DNA of 64,000 nucleotides from Athripsodes cinereus. Lineage: Eukaryota; Arthropoda; Insecta; Trichoptera; Leptoceridae. The notes under the pieces are model-generated. The model was not told where the DNA came from and did no database searches. It was given only the letters and a program-made list of their open reading frames with translations. The stretch is from assembly GCA_947579605.1 (NCBI GenBank), contig OX388313.1, positions 1,984,001 through 2,048,000 on the forward strand, written 5' to 3'. The position numbers were made by a program, and so were the translations under genes. Shown here in pieces: positions 1 through 12,754 of this stretch. Within the stretch, counting starts at the first letter, position 1, and each line of letters begins with the position of its first letter.

Positions 1-524
1 GACTTTGCCACCTCACTAAGCTAAAGCCTGTATCGAGGCTGACAGTACAATCAGTAACATAATATGTACAAAAAACAAATTTAGACATCATAATAAACAG
101 ATTAGATACAACACACCAATAGACTATAGAAATTAGAAAACATTTTTGTATGTAGATCAGTAGCAATAATATAGAGAGAAATAAAAACATGTTATTGATA
201 TCCATCTTAGTAGAAAATGAACGCGTTTGTCCGAAAAACAATAATTTACGAAGGTACTGGTAAATAAATGACCGATGTGTTGTATTTTGGTTGTTGAATT
301 AAAATATATGGGAATTGATGATGCATGTAAATCTATTTCGCTTTTACGAAACAATCATATGAGTTTAGGGGGAAGATATCTGGAATCAAATAATCGACCG
401 ACAGTTTTTAGTAGCAGTTCATTATATAATAAGAAATTGAATTGAATAAAAAATAAATAAAAGTTCCGCTGACTTTATTAATTTAATTTGCGTCTGGACG
501 TCTTATTTTCTTATTGGCATAGAG

Positions 525-604
525 AATGGAGCTTGCATGTTTATTAGACGCTGTTGATATGCTGGTTACCTCACTTGTGGGATATGCCGTGATGGTATAG
601 TAGC
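525..604 (+). mobile_element. Scattered ~265-bp repeat, 3' end
   Basis: GCTGGTTACCTCACTTGTGG, GATATGCCGTGATGG and TATAGTAG form the characteristic 3' terminus. Confidence 0.7.
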
Positions 605-2004
605 AGAAATACTTTTTCAGATGTATCAGAAATATTACACACGAAATTAAATTTGGTAGTGATACAAAATATAGATAATAATTAATTATAATCAAAAAGT
701 TTATACATAAATTATTACGGAGTAGTTTTAAACTGAGAATAGAATCTTCCACATTCAAACTCTAAACTTTAATCAGTGCTAAGTAAATAATGAATGTGCA
801 AAGTATTATAATATTAAGTTATCTCTCACATTTGAAATACGTAAATTAAAATTTAACATGATATATTTGTTGTTATTGTGAATTATTTATAATAATTAAT
901 TATGTATCAAGACGGAAAAGTTTTACATTTGGAGACGAGGGATGAATAAATTATAGAAATTAATTGAAAAATATTCGGTGTTTTGTAAGAGGGTTTAGAA
1001 TCTTCGGTAATGAACAGATCTAAATTTTCAAGCATCTTGTAAAAGGTATCAGACCCCCTAGACAAACCAAACTTGGCGATCGACTACAAACGAATTTTCG
1101 ACTATAACCTCAACAATAACGCATAATTACATGGTACATGTAGGGTAGATTGTCGACAAGTTCGCCAGTAGTCGATCGCTAAGTACGGTTTGTATACGGG
1201 CCCAGGTATTAGATTTTTTTGGCTTATCAAGAGATTTCTCTATGTCATAAAAAGTAAAAACGTTCAGATATATCACGAATACCTGACTTTTATAGGAAAC
1301 TCTAAACTTACAGAACAAAGTGGGACACAAATTCTTTGCACTGCTTCAGAACAGAAAAAAATCTAGCGAGGCAATAGGTAAAACTCATTTCCTATAATTG
1401 TTTTTATAACACAATATATAATTAGGTTAAGAAAAAGTTGTATTGATTTTTATAGTAGTTAAGATTGATATTGTTGAAAATATAAAATATAAATATTACA
1501 AGGGTAATGGATTTACGTAGGTGGAGCTTATTAAAAATAATGAATAATTAAAATATAGTAAATTAAATCTTATTTTAAAGCGGCATATTAAAATAATGAC
1601 GTGGTATATTATAAAAATACTTGTTTAAAAATATTATAACTTAAAAATAGTTTGACGATTAAACACTGTTTTTAAACTGTTATTATAATAATAATTATGT
1701 AATATTTTTAACTTCAAACGTTTTCAATATGAGCATTAGGGGATGATTTCAGCAGTAAAAGTGTTTTAGAGGGCGGTTAATATACACATAGCTAATTAGT
1801 AGGAGGAGGGGTAGTAAAATTTAGTGGGAATATAATTATAGTTAATGGATGATGATCTAATTAGAGAGATATCTATTAATAAATAGTATCATAATTTTAA
1901 AAATATAATTGATGGAAGGCTTTCGTTTTTTGCTAACGATTAAAAATCTTATAAAGTACAATTTGGAAAATTCGAATTCTTTTTATGACTGTGGGCGTCC
2001 CATG

Positions 2005-2216
2005 GAGTCCATGGAGTCCCCGGTAAAGAATCTGTCTCCCTCTCTTTTCTGTAAGTATTTGTAAAACATCATGTTTTAAGACATTAAATATTTATTTCAG
2101 CGATGAGGTATGCCACTAATACTGAATGCCTTATCATTTATTGACACAGAAAGGACGACTTGTATATTTTTAACAAGCAGTTGTTTCACTGGCTACCCCT
2201 ATTGCAGAGATGTTAT
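2005..2216 (+). mobile_element. Scattered ~265-bp repeat, copy
   Basis: It contains CCCGGTAAAGAAT, TCAGCGATGAGGTATGCCAC, ATACTGAATG, GGACGACTTGTAT and CTGGCTACCCC, and ends before the TATAG tail. Confidence 0.75.
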
Positions 2217-3345
2217 GAAAGGAAAACGTTATGATAATTTCTAATTAGGTTTAAGACAGTTTATTAATATTTTCAATTCAAAGATGAGGTTGGGTTATTT
2301 ATCTTGAATATTTTATTATTACTATGATACTTAGACGATTACCTGCTTTTTTATTACATACAGTGAGTTTGCTGGTTACATCAAGATGTAAAATTGGTTA
2401 GATGGAAGAAATCACTATATAGTGATAATTTCGCCACTGCATACATATATCATCACATTTTTTCTTATGTAAACTGATTCGATGATTTTGTGAATGATGA
2501 TGTACAAGAAGAATAAAATAATACATCACTAATTAGACATTTTTTCTGGATACTGGATTTTTTTCAAAAAAAGGGAAAATCTATTTCACGTTGGGGACTC
2601 TACGGGAAATGGGATATTATTGACTAGTTTTTGAATCGTTTATTTAATTTAAAATTTCGGAATTATGTGATTTCACTGTTAAAAATAGCAGTTATTAGAA
2701 AAAAAAAACATTTCTTTGAAAACATACGTAACATACGGAAGCTCTTGAAAGCCGGCTCGCGTCCAATAAAAAGTCACCGTGGATATACTAAAAATAAGTG
2801 TTTTATTTTAATTAATTCAACATGAATCTCCACCAAGTACCGTCGGTTGAAAATATCAACTTTAAACATACGTATATTGGAAATAGCAATTCAATTGATA
2901 TTTGTTATTAAATGTTTTCTATTTAATAGACAAAATGTTAACAATAGCATGTTATGTAGTAAGTACGAAGAAAAGTCATGATTAGATTATTAAATTTATT
3001 TTAGCTATAAATTCTATGTATATGTTGTCTTTAGTAATATTCCCAAAGACAACAGATAGACATCTTTCTTTAATATCATGTCGTTATAGACAAAACAACG
3101 TAATTCGGTAACGTAAAATGAAATTATTTTATTATATTATTATAGGAGGAAATACATTACATGTTTGTTTGTACGTATGAACTTATATTGTATTATTCAA
3201 TATACTAGCTATAAAATCGGATTCACTAAAGGAATACTCGTCAATTTGATAAGAGGTATAGTCAATAAATAGCATTTATGAAAATAATTTATATGAAGTT
3301 TTCGGTTATAAAAATAACAGGCTTTCCAATCATTAATGTCAGTTT

Positions 3346-3455
3346 TCGAGTGTCCTGTAAAAGATAGATTTCAGAAAACCCAAATTTATAAAACAATCAA
3401 CATCTACAATTCAGCAATGAGGCATGCCACCAATACTTAATGTATTAGTTTTCAT
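3346..3455 (+). mobile_element. Scattered ~265-bp repeat, central fragment
   Basis: CGAGTGTCCTGTAAAAG and TTCAGCAATGAGGCATGCC match the central part of the copy at 56640. Confidence 0.65.
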
Positions 3456-3540
3456 CAACTTGAAATTTCATAAAAATATATCTAGGTATATTTTTATTAT
3501 CTAAGTATACCTAGGTATATTTTTATGAGATTTTATTTTC

Positions 3541-3735
3541 ATTAAGCCGTGGAGCACCTGACAAAGAATAAGTCTCCCACTCATTTTGGTAAGTTTTCGA
3601 GTGTCCTGTAAAAGGCAGATGTTCGGAAAAAGATAATACATTTTAAATCTTAAAATTAACGATGAGATATACATGTTTATTGTGGGATAGGATGTTTATT
3701 GTGGGAAACATTGCAGAGATATGCTGTGATGATGT
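3541..3735 (+). mobile_element. Scattered ~265-bp repeat, 5' two-thirds
   Basis: CCGTGGAGCACCTGACAAAG, GTCTCCCACTC, TTTTCGAGTGTCCTGTAAAA and GGCAGATGTTCGGAAAAA match the copy at 56640. The end is degraded (GATATGCTGTGATGATG). Confidence 0.75.
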
Positions 3736-4699
3736 AAGTAAGTAATAAAATCATTCTTTAAAAATAAAAATATGGAAAGTTAATGGGCGCAGAGGGTACG
3801 TATTCGTCCTTCTTGAGTGATAGAGGCACTGATGAAGGATGATACACTTCCACTTATATATATTTACAAACAAACTCAAAATACTTAGTATGTGGATTAT
3901 TATTAATATTTTATTTGTACAGAAAAAGTGCGGTAATAATGTTATTATTTGATTATCTGGTACGTGAATCCTTCTCATTCTATGCGAGATACAAAATTCT
4001 TTTTGGAAAGGTCAAAAAACTATATAAAATTTCCGCCCCGAACATAAAACAATATATTAATATGTCTAACTTCAATATATCTGAGATAGTTATGTCACAA
4101 TAATTATATTATTTTTCAACGTCTGTGCGTATGTCGTAATATCTCAGGTAATTAACAGGCATCCAACTGTTTATATAAGTTTATGAGTGTCCTGTTGAAA
4201 GCAACTACCTATTCATAAATATCATCTTTACAGACATTTAAAATTTTCAGCCAAATGCCGATTTTCTAGAGCGTTTGCAAGCATTCTTATTTTGAAAAGA
4301 AAAAAACTGTATGTAGGTAGGTATGCAATTTAAATTGAAAATAAACATTCTAATTATTCGATTATATATATTTTTTAATAAGGCAATCTACCCAAAAACC
4401 GAGTAATTTGAGCCAAATTGGTAATAAAAAAATACGCTACAAAATGCACAAAAATAAGTCATAAATAATTCAATAATTGCGTCATAAAAACATTTTCTTA
4501 AATGATTTTGTTCTTTCTCAAAAAGGATTTTTTATTGTATATTTCGTGAGAGTTCAGAGATAATAAGTGAGTCATATTAAAAGGTCGTTCAACGACATCC
4601 GTACCATCATAGAAACCATGGTCCGAAAGAATTGGACATTCAAAGAAAACGTGATCCAGAGCCTCTACATTTATTTCACACTCGTAGTATGTATTATAA

Positions 4700-5235
4700 C
4701 ACATATGTGGCTAAAATGCTGGTGCACAATACCATTCTGGTACCGTCACTTACGCATGCAAGCGAGACATGGACGTGGCTGAAGAAGGACGAAAGTGGAA
4801 TAAATGCAGTGGAGATGCGATCGTTGAGAAGAATGGTTGGTAAAACGCTGCGTGATAGAGTGAAGAATGAGGATATTAGAAGAATGAGCGGATGCAAGAA
4901 GAGTGTTGTGGACAGAATGCGCGTGAATAAACTACGGTGGTTTGGACACGTTGAACGAATGAACGAAGTAAGAATGACAAAGAGGATATACTTGTCTGAA
5001 TGAAAGGGTGTGAGGAAGCGTGGACGTCCGAGAACCACGTTGCTTGATCACGTGGATCAAATTCTCAAGGACGGCAGCGTGTTGAGTAAGAGGAAACGAC
5101 GTGCGTGTATGAGAAACTGTATGAATGTGGAGGAAGCGAAGGAAGTGTGTAAAGATAGATCTGTGTGGCATTCCGTTCTCTCTGCCTACCCCACTTGGGA
5201 TACGGCGTGAGGGTACCTATAGTATAGTATAGTAT
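4700..5235 (+). mobile_element. LINE 3'-end remnant with TATAG tail
   Basis: One reading frame encodes the C-terminal region of a non-LTR retrotransposon polyprotein: SETWTWLKKDESGINAVEMR, then VNKLRWFGHVERMNE. After an in-frame TGA at 5001-5003 it continues RKRGRPRTTLLDHV and SVWHSVLSAYPTWDTA with a terminal TGA. The frame is the same on both sides, so one nonsense codon is the visible lesion. The 3' end is CCCCACTTGGGATACGGCGT followed by a (TATAG)n run, which resembles the terminus of the scattered ~265-bp repeat. A shorter diverged relative is at 38725-38880. Confidence 0.85.
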
Positions 5236-8200
5236 AGTACCTATCTGATAATTACTATATAATCTCTATATACTTTGATATAATCGCTTTATTTTATTGC
5301 TATTGTTGTTTTGTGCAACGAATCTACCAATTTTTTTACATCTTAATGTTTGTTTTTATAAATTTCTACCTGCACCTGCTAACTCACGTGTTATTATTTT
5401 TGTAAGTCAAATTGTTTTTTCTTTGCTATATGTTTAACGTCTAAAAAGCTCACGCCATGTACAATTGACAAAAAAATAAATAAAAAGTTTTATAAAGAAA
5501 TTTTCGGAATTTAAAAAATAGCTTAATTTTTCCTTGACTGATTACGTGATCCTATGAGAATATTCAGGTTTCAAGTCTAGTGCTAAAATACAGCAATTCT
5601 GCGCACAAAATACTGACATTACATAGTAGGTATTACAAGTTTCATACTCTTTAGTAATAAAAATACTATTATACCATGTTACTGCTATGCGGCCGCAGTA
5701 TATAGAATATTTAGTCGAGTTGCGTAGAGCAGACCTAATAGCAAGAAATTACCCAAAAAAGAATTGATTGAAAGTTGCCATGCCTGGAAAGCTAGCAGCA
5801 AGCTGGTTGGCTGGTAGTAATGTACGAGTTGTAGTAAAATAAAATGGCATTGGGTCGAAATGAAGACTGTTTGAAGAAAGGGATGCAAATTATTCAGAAT
5901 GTGGTTCCATAAAATGATGTAATAAATTCGATTGATTGATTCTTCGAACGTTCAAATGGTTGATTGGTGCCAGCATGGAAAATAGAAAATACAATATATT
6001 TTCGTATAAAACGTATATTGGGAAGTAAATTTATGACTTAATATTTACACCGCATTTTTTTGAATATTTCTGAATACCTTCTGCAGGTTTGTGCTTTTTT
6101 AATATAGCCTTTTGATTCAATAATTTAGTCTGCAGTTTTTGTCTAGAGATCTTTTTTTACGTATGACAAATTCAATGTTTTTTGTTGTTGTAAAAAATGT
6201 ACGTCTATAATATTTTTGTCTGTAAAATATTTCATTAAAAATATTCTACTACTACTATACTATGATGACATATCCAATTAATTGGGTAGCCAGCAGATCA
6301 GCTGCATGTAACAAACATCATTTCTAAGCTCTCCTTTTCGTGCTAGTAAAAAAATAAGACATTCAGGGTTGAAAGCAAACCTCATCATTGAATTTTAAGA
6401 CCTAAAATATTTATCGAACAATTGTCTTTTACAGGGCCCACGAAAATTTGAGTAAAAGGTTGGGTGACCAATTTTTGCTGGGTGCTCCGTAGACCAGAAT
6501 ACGGAAAACATCGAAAAATATGACAACTTTGTAAAAAGCAAGATAATAGGTATATTTTATATTTAAGCTTCTAGGAATAACAGAGAAATGATAGGATATT
6601 TTAAAAATGTGGTATTTGATAATATTTTTACAAAGAAACATAAAAAACAAGAAAAATACCGTAAAAGTAGAGAAAGTTAACAGACATGAATGTTACAATT
6701 TGAAGAGTTTTGACATCCCTATAAGAAAACGCCACGCGACATAACCTGCCTTGTGCCTAATGTCACCAAAAGGGGGTACCACCGGGAACCCATCCCAGCT
6801 ACCACAATGAGAATAGATGGGTAGGAGGGAGGGGGGGGGGGGGCTGGGGACGTCTCAGGTCACCTGCTTTGTGCGATATGCCTCGGATTGACATTTGATT
6901 CGGGGAAAGAAATTGGGGTTTATTTCACAACATTTTGTGCTATGAAATAACGAATCACGTCAATCAACCAATGTACTATTATCACAAATAAGATTTTGTA
7001 ATATTCTTTATAAAATAGGAATATATATTATATCTGTACATGCTTGTATACACTGTCATTTGAATTTTGATATGTTTTTTTTTACTATTTATTCATACAA
7101 AAAAAACATGAAACATTTTATGACAAGGCTAGCTGTCTAAATGAAACCAAATTGTTGTAAACAACAATTATTATTGTTTGCTGTAAAACTCAAAGAAGAG
7201 AAGCCATATTCAAAATATAGTCTGCTTAAGTGAGGAACTTGAAATATAATTATTTTTTCAATTTGAGATTTTGTAAGCAGTTCAAAATTATCTACATAAA
7301 AGCGTAGTGAAAAATCAAAGATTTAATTCGATGTTTTAGTTTGAAATATTTTGTGATAACGCAAATTAATCAAATTGCATAATTTAATATGATGCGAAGA
7401 TACGTATCAAAGAATTTTGAATTCAAAACCGAGGATAAAAAGTTTTCAGTCAGCGAGCGAAGTATAAATACCGTAAGTTTTTACGTAAAATTATTTAAAT
7501 AAAAGGAGAATACTTCAAATAAATGATTAATAAAAATAAACTGTAGGACCAAATTCAAGCAATCTGAAACAATACAATTAAGACAAAAAATTACTTGTTT
7601 AACTTTTATAGTTAGTTACGATTTAATTAAGAAGTTTGGATTACTTGGCAAAAAAATGTTTTTTATTAAAAAAGGGTAAAGAAAGCTTATAATATTATAT
7701 ATACTCGTAGTTCTTCTGTTAACTAGCCAGGCGTTTAAACCACCGGCGCTCCTTAGGATAAATCATTATATGCCACCCAATTATCTAAGGGTGAGGGGTG
7801 GAGGCAAAGCGCAAAGCTTACACATACCTAAGGGGAAGGCTGACTGCGTAGTAGGGGTGGAAAAGCGTTAAAGGGATGGAGAGAGGGTGGTAACGCGACG
7901 GAAATCGCTATATGCGTTTCGTTTCATAAAATCGAAATGTGGAAATTGACGTTTGATATTTTTATTATTTAACCATGCTAAACGAATCGGATATTTTAAA
8001 AATGAAATTAGAATATTATGGATACGCCGAAGAATCTTAAATTTTAGAAAAGCGGGGAAGACAGCGGAAAATATATGAGTTATCCTCTCAATGCAAGCAA
8101 AAAAATTAGAAATCTTTTTATAAGCTTGAAATCGTTTTTTAATATTAATCATGACGGTATTAAAATAAATATTAAAATATAAATTATTTTCAATTATCAT

Positions 8201-8999
8201 GTAAAATAAATTTAATGACAAGTGTTTGATAACATAATGTAATTATTTTACTATTCGTGACTCAAGTAGTATGGGTAGGTAAGTACATGACTTTACAACA
8301 AAGTAGGTAAAATGTTCAAAGTTTAATTAGAGTATGACAATACAATATTAAAGTCGAGCTTTTAATATTATGACGCTTTCATGAAACAAATACGAAAGCT
8401 TAATTGAAGGTATCATCATGTTTTTATTTTTACAACACTTAAACTTTTACTTAACACAGTAAACTAGCTACCTTATTTGCGGAAGATGCGGTGAATATAG
8501 AGTATTTTTGATTTATCTATTCATTCTTTATTGTGCATTGCTTACAAATAATTTCACAAGGAAAATATTCATATTTAATAAAATCAATTTATAAATACAG
8601 AAGGCGAATTCATCGCAAACGCGCGATCTCTAAATATTCATGGTGTTCTCGAAATAAAAATACTCTTTTAAATAAGTTTTCGAGTTGGCAAAGTGTAAAC
8701 TTAATTATGAAGTATATTTTATATCTTTAATTTATCTACGATGCTTTTGGTTGGAAAGCCGAAGAAAAATAACTGCAATGTATGTGGATGAAGGATGTTT
8801 ACATTATTATTTTATAGCGTTAGTTCTCTGGTTACCCCACGTGTAAAAGATGCAGTGATTAAACAATATGATAATAACAAGAATTTGTTTATAATTAGTA
8901 TGTGTACATGTTTTTTACTGTGGTATTATTTGAAAGTGAATTGCTGTATTTGCACATTTCTCCAATCAAGTCAATGATCTCAATGATTTGACTGTCACT
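5236..8999. other. AT-rich non-coding stretch
   Basis: It holds an inverted ~265-bp repeat copy (6246), a GC-richer patch at 6720-6860 with a 13-G run (6831-6843), another at 7735-7890 of unknown origin, and weak ends of the scattered repeat near 8470 and 8815. No gene is supported. Confidence 0.6.
6246..6410 (-). mobile_element. Scattered ~265-bp repeat, inverted copy
   Basis: On the minus strand the order CTCATC/GGTTTGC, ATTCAGGG, GTTACATGCAGCTGATCTGC, TGGCTACCC and TATAGTAG reproduces the 3' half of the family. Confidence 0.65.
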
Positions 9000-9207
9000 G
9001 CAGGGCTACTCTTGACAAAACTAAACACGATCTTAATCTAGTCTTGATCTTGATCATACGACGCACGAAGTGACTATTGGCCAAAAATACACGCAAACCG
9101 ATCGCGCGTTAGCGGTAGCGCGTTGTTTTTGACCATAGTCCCTTTGTGCGTCGTATGATCAAGATCAAGACTAGATCAAGATCGTATTTAGTTTTGTCAA
9201 GAGTAAC
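9000..9207. mobile_element. 213-bp fold-back (MITE-like) element, copy 1, left part, split by the Ty3/gypsy element
   Basis: It begins GCAGGGCTACTCTTGAC. Its two arms (about 80 bp) are near-perfect reverse complements around a GC-rich centre with GATCGCGCGTTAGCGG. The last 5 bp (CCCTGC, sharing C) reappear at 19487-19491 beyond the LTR element, giving 213 bp in total, the same length as the intact copy at 51301-51513. No transposase and no clear target duplication are seen. Confidence 0.92.
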
Positions 9208-9691
9208 TGTCATGGGACCCTTATAATTTAATATCCAAAAAAATGGTACTTGTGTTGCCATCTATCGAAATCCTGTGAAAGCCCTGGCCCCTATCTAGAG
9301 AAATCGTAAATACCTTTTGCTATTATCATAAAAACAGATTCCTTCTTCTTGATCCTTTTCCGGGAGTCAGCCATTTTGGCCAGTCTCCTGCTATTCGTCT
9401 TACAATAGACATAGCAGGGGCTCGCTCCAAAAAAAAGAATGTCTCTTCTCTTCTACAAAATACTGTGAGTGTCGCTATAATAATGTAATTCAGTATTAAA
9501 AACTGTGAATTGTTTTGTTTGGTGTAATAATAATCTGTGTAACCATATTCTTCGTCAATAAACTGATCATACAACATCATGCTAGTGTTTCCTTAGCACA
9601 ACCACCACAATAAATTTACCCAACGATAAACCCTGAGAGAGTCACAGAAATCTGCCGACTATGGGAGAAATGTTACAGTTTGAATGTTACA
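9208..9691 (+). repeat. 5' LTR of the Ty3/gypsy element (484 bp)
   Basis: It starts TGTCATGGG and ends GTTACA. It has AATAAA at 9557-9562 and again near 9609, either of which could serve polyadenylation. It is followed directly by the primer-binding-site candidate. An 84-codon open frame on the minus strand is present in both LTRs and looks fortuitous. Confidence 0.95.
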
Positions 9692-9694
9692 GTT

Positions 9695-9709
9695 TGGCGC
9701 TCCAACGTG
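9695..9709 (+). other. Primer-binding-site candidate of the Ty3/gypsy element
   Basis: TGGCGCTCCAACGTG lies three bases after the 5' LTR. The TGGCGC start is typical of sites pairing with the 3' end of a tRNA in insect gypsy-like elements. I cannot assign the tRNA without the tRNA set of the species. Confidence 0.6.
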
Positions 9710-11674
9710 ATGCCTAATTATTGTGGTTTTTGTTGTGTTTGAAGTGAATTTAACAGTGCATAAATGATAACATTAAATAGTGCGTAGATAAGTTCGTTAC
9801 GTATCACGTGACCCACCCATGTTTCCATGCATCACCAACACACACACACTTCTCTAGAATGTTCGATCAAAAAACGGTTGAAATTCGATTACCATCACAA
9901 CAAGACTGTACAACTTTGCTCTTCAAGAAATTTCACCGCGTGACCAATTAGGACTATGATGGTGCTTCAGTGAATAATTGAATTAAATAAACAGTGCTAT
10001 AAATAATAAAGAAAAAACATTTTAATAATTAAATAAGTGAGTTTTGAATTTTCGCCTCACTACAACAAGTGTACTTCGTAAATTTTACCACATAACCAAT
10101 AAAGTTATGTTAGTGCTGCAATGAACATTTGAATTGATAAATAGTGTAATAATAACCACATTTTAATTAATAAATAATCAAGTACGAACAGATATTGTTA
10201 ATGAATGGAGAATTTAAGAAATATATACAACGAGAAATTGACAAGATTGTGAACAGATACTCCAAACTTTCCTAAGACGTCCAGATAATTTCCTTCTGAC
10301 GAGATGAAGATCTCCAACATTGCAATCTCTTAAGAAGCCTGCTACCACCACTACGAAGGATGTCCATGGCGGAATTTTCTTCCTTGACGGTTCCTGACCT
10401 CCAATAGAAGGATGTCCCATGCTTTGTCATCTAGATCTCACGTTTCTTCGAGGCCTTCTTTATCTACACGGAGAGCCCTTGATGCTTGATGGTTTTGAGG
10501 AAGATGAAATGAATACTTCCTCCAATTCGTAATAGACAACCTTATTCATCTGACTACTATACAGGTTTTTATGGAAGAATGTGGTGTTGTTTTGTTCATT
10601 TTGTACTGAAATATTTTATATACCTACTATAGATACAGTTTTTTTTTTTTTTTTTACATGTTGTTCCATGCTTTGCCTTTTGTGCCAAAGAGATTGTAAA
10701 AATTCCAGTTTCAATTTTGCATAAATTCAAGTCATACTGGCTAGGATCACTTTGCAATTATTTACGGAATTATTTGTTTGTTAATGTAAGATTCTACACT
10801 GAGGGATCTACAAAATAAGAATTGTAAATTTGTAAATGTCTAGTTTGTGAAATATTCCAAGTAAAGTTTTTCTATATCTGGCAAATTACACTCAAAAGTA
10901 AAGAAATTAAATTTAAATTCATTATACTTGTACCTACCTAGCGTGCGTGTCACGCGGGCTGTGGATGTATTTATGTATGGTTTGAAGTGAAATGATCATA
11001 GACCTCAATATTGCTAGAGGAGGCTTAACAAAACAAATTTGAATAATTACCAATAATTCTTTTACTCATATGCTGGAATTGTTAATTTTATGATATGTAA
11101 TGTATGTAATGTCATGTCTACGATATTTCCAGGGAATGTCAAACTTTCCAGCGATTTCCAAACTTTAACAATTTAAAGAAATAATTGTTATTGATTTTTT
11201 TTTCGAGTCTTATCAAAGGACAAGACTTCCAAACATTTTTTTTAGTATCCAATGATTCCCAACTGTTGAGATTTGATGTTACAAAGGTTGCCAAATTTTT
11301 TTTTGTTAACATTTTTTTTGCTTTGAGGAATTTTTTTTTTTTTGGATTCTTGGTAGGAGTCCATTTTTCCTAGAGCAATTTTCAAACCAAGGTGTCCACT
11401 GTTTCTCAACTTTTTTTTGTTTTGGAAAAAAAATTTTTTTTTCCTCTTTTAAAGAATTTTTTTTTAATTCCTGCAAGTCCATCGCAATCTATCCAGCGCT
11501 GAATATTGGTACGTATAATCTTTTGTCTTGTTGATTATTATTTGCCAATTTTCTTTCAGATCGTCAATTCAAAACGTTTTGCATGTGCAATTTTTCTATT
11601 TCTCCTGTGTAAGGATCAGCTTATATAGAAGAACCGTTTATTATTCTACTGTCATTGCAAGTTAGAATCTCAAA
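9710..11674 (+). other. Long leader of the Ty3/gypsy element
   Basis: About 2 kb separate the primer site from the gag start. I see no convincing reading frame. The segment 11190-11470 is dominated by long T runs interleaved with TTTC/GAGT words. Packaging or translation-control signals are expected here but cannot be identified by eye. Confidence 0.6.
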
Positions 11675-12754
11675 ATGTCTGGATCATCTTTTATGCCTAT
11701 TTCGCGAGTCAATGTATCCAATTCCCGGACTCTTAAACACGCATTAACCCAGAGAGGTATAACGCCCAGCCATTCTCTCGCTGATCTTAGAGCTCAGTGC
11801 GTAAGTTTCAACAATAAGATCTCTGAAATGCCTCCATCAATTGAGAGTTCTGATTTGTCCAGTGACGCCGGTTCCAATTGTGCCATTACTACGGAAACTG
11901 TTAACCTCAGCCATCCCACTCCTCCTGCACGTACTCTGTCATTGGATACTCCTCGACGTCAAACTACTTGTGTGCCTTTAAATATCAATTTTTCTTCTTG
12001 GCCCATTCCTATCTTCAACGGTGAGGGTGATCTCATCGAATTTTTTACTCGATTAGAGGAAATATGTCTGTCTCGAAGATTTGACATAGCTCTACTGCCT
12101 ACTGTTCTTCCAGAATTTCTAACCGAAAAAGCTCTTACCTTTTATCGAGCTGCTCGACTCAACACTTTGTGTTGGGAAGATCTGAAAACCACCTTCCTCG
12201 ACCGCTTTGATAACGAAAGTATAACTTCTGAGCGACGAATGAATATATGGTGTTCCAGGCAATCACCTTCTGAAACCGCATCCGATTACATTTCGCGTGT
12301 CACTATGATGAACAGAAGTCTGAAATCTCCTATTAGAGATTCGGAAATTCTAAAAATCGTTAAGAAAGGTCTTAAAACAACTTTTGCGGCTGCCATAATT
12401 GGTGCAAATCCTTCCAACATAGTTGATTTGGAGCAAATATGTACTGGATTCGAACGTCTCACTCTTGTCACTTCTTCTTCTATACCTGCAACCTCAAATA
12501 ATGCACCTCCTCCTACTCGCCCAAAGGTCGCATTTACCCATGATACACGTAGGAACAATAATTGTTATACTTGCGGTAAACCAGGACACCTGGCCAGAGA
12601 TTGTAAATTTAAAATGCCAACTCCTCGTACCTTTTATCGACCCCGTCATTTCTCTACAAATTCTAATGTCAATGCTTCTAACACCTCACGAGTTTCAATG
12701 CCTAATTTAAGTATGCCTCCTCCTAACCTGTCTCGACGTTCAAAAAACTTGTAA
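11675..12754 (+). CDS. gag: Gag-like protein of the Ty3/gypsy element
   Basis: Structural protein that forms the particle and binds the element's RNA; 359 residues. The ATG at 11675 is chosen because it is the first Met of the open frame, in a good context (AAAATGTCT), directly after the T-rich leader. Residues ~105-270 resemble the retrotransposon Gag capsid region (FNGEGDLIEFFTRLEE, then ARLNTLCWEDLKTTFLDRF). Residues 297-310 are a CCHC zinc knuckle, C-x2-C-x4-H-x4-C (CYTCGKPGHLARDC), used for RNA binding. The N-terminal ~100 residues are Ser/Thr/Pro-rich. The frame ends at TAA (12752-12754), with a slippery heptamer just before it leading into pol. No internal stop or frameshift is seen. 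Confidence 0.93.
   Translation: MSGSSFMPISRVNVSNSRTLKHALTQRGITPSHSLADLRAQCVSFNNKISEMPPSIESSDLSSDAGSNCAITTETVNLSHPTPPARTLSLDTPRRQTTCVPLNINFSSWPIPIFNGEGDLIEFFTRLEEICLSRRFDIALLPTVLPEFLTEKALTFYRAARLNTLCWEDLKTTFLDRFDNESITSERRMNIWCSRQSPSETASDYISRVTMMNRSLKSPIRDSEILKIVKKGLKTTFAAAIIGANPSNIVDLEQICTGFERLTLVTSSSIPATSNNAPPPTRPKVAFTHDTRRNNNCYTCGKPGHLARDCKFKMPTPRTFYRPRHFSTNSNVNASNTSRVSMPNLSMPPPNLSRRSKNL

Larger units (their letters stand above)
605..4699. other. AT-rich non-coding stretch
   Basis: Apart from the repeat copies at 2005, 3346 and 3541 I see no coding signal. Frames of 60-75 codons here are in AT-rich sequence, have no recognisable motif and are expected by chance. Confidence 0.6.

Noticed and set aside
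9326..9580. 84-codon minus-strand frame in the 5' LTR, repeated at 19117-19371
   Set aside because: It is present only because the LTR is duplicated; no motif, and it lies antisense to the element.
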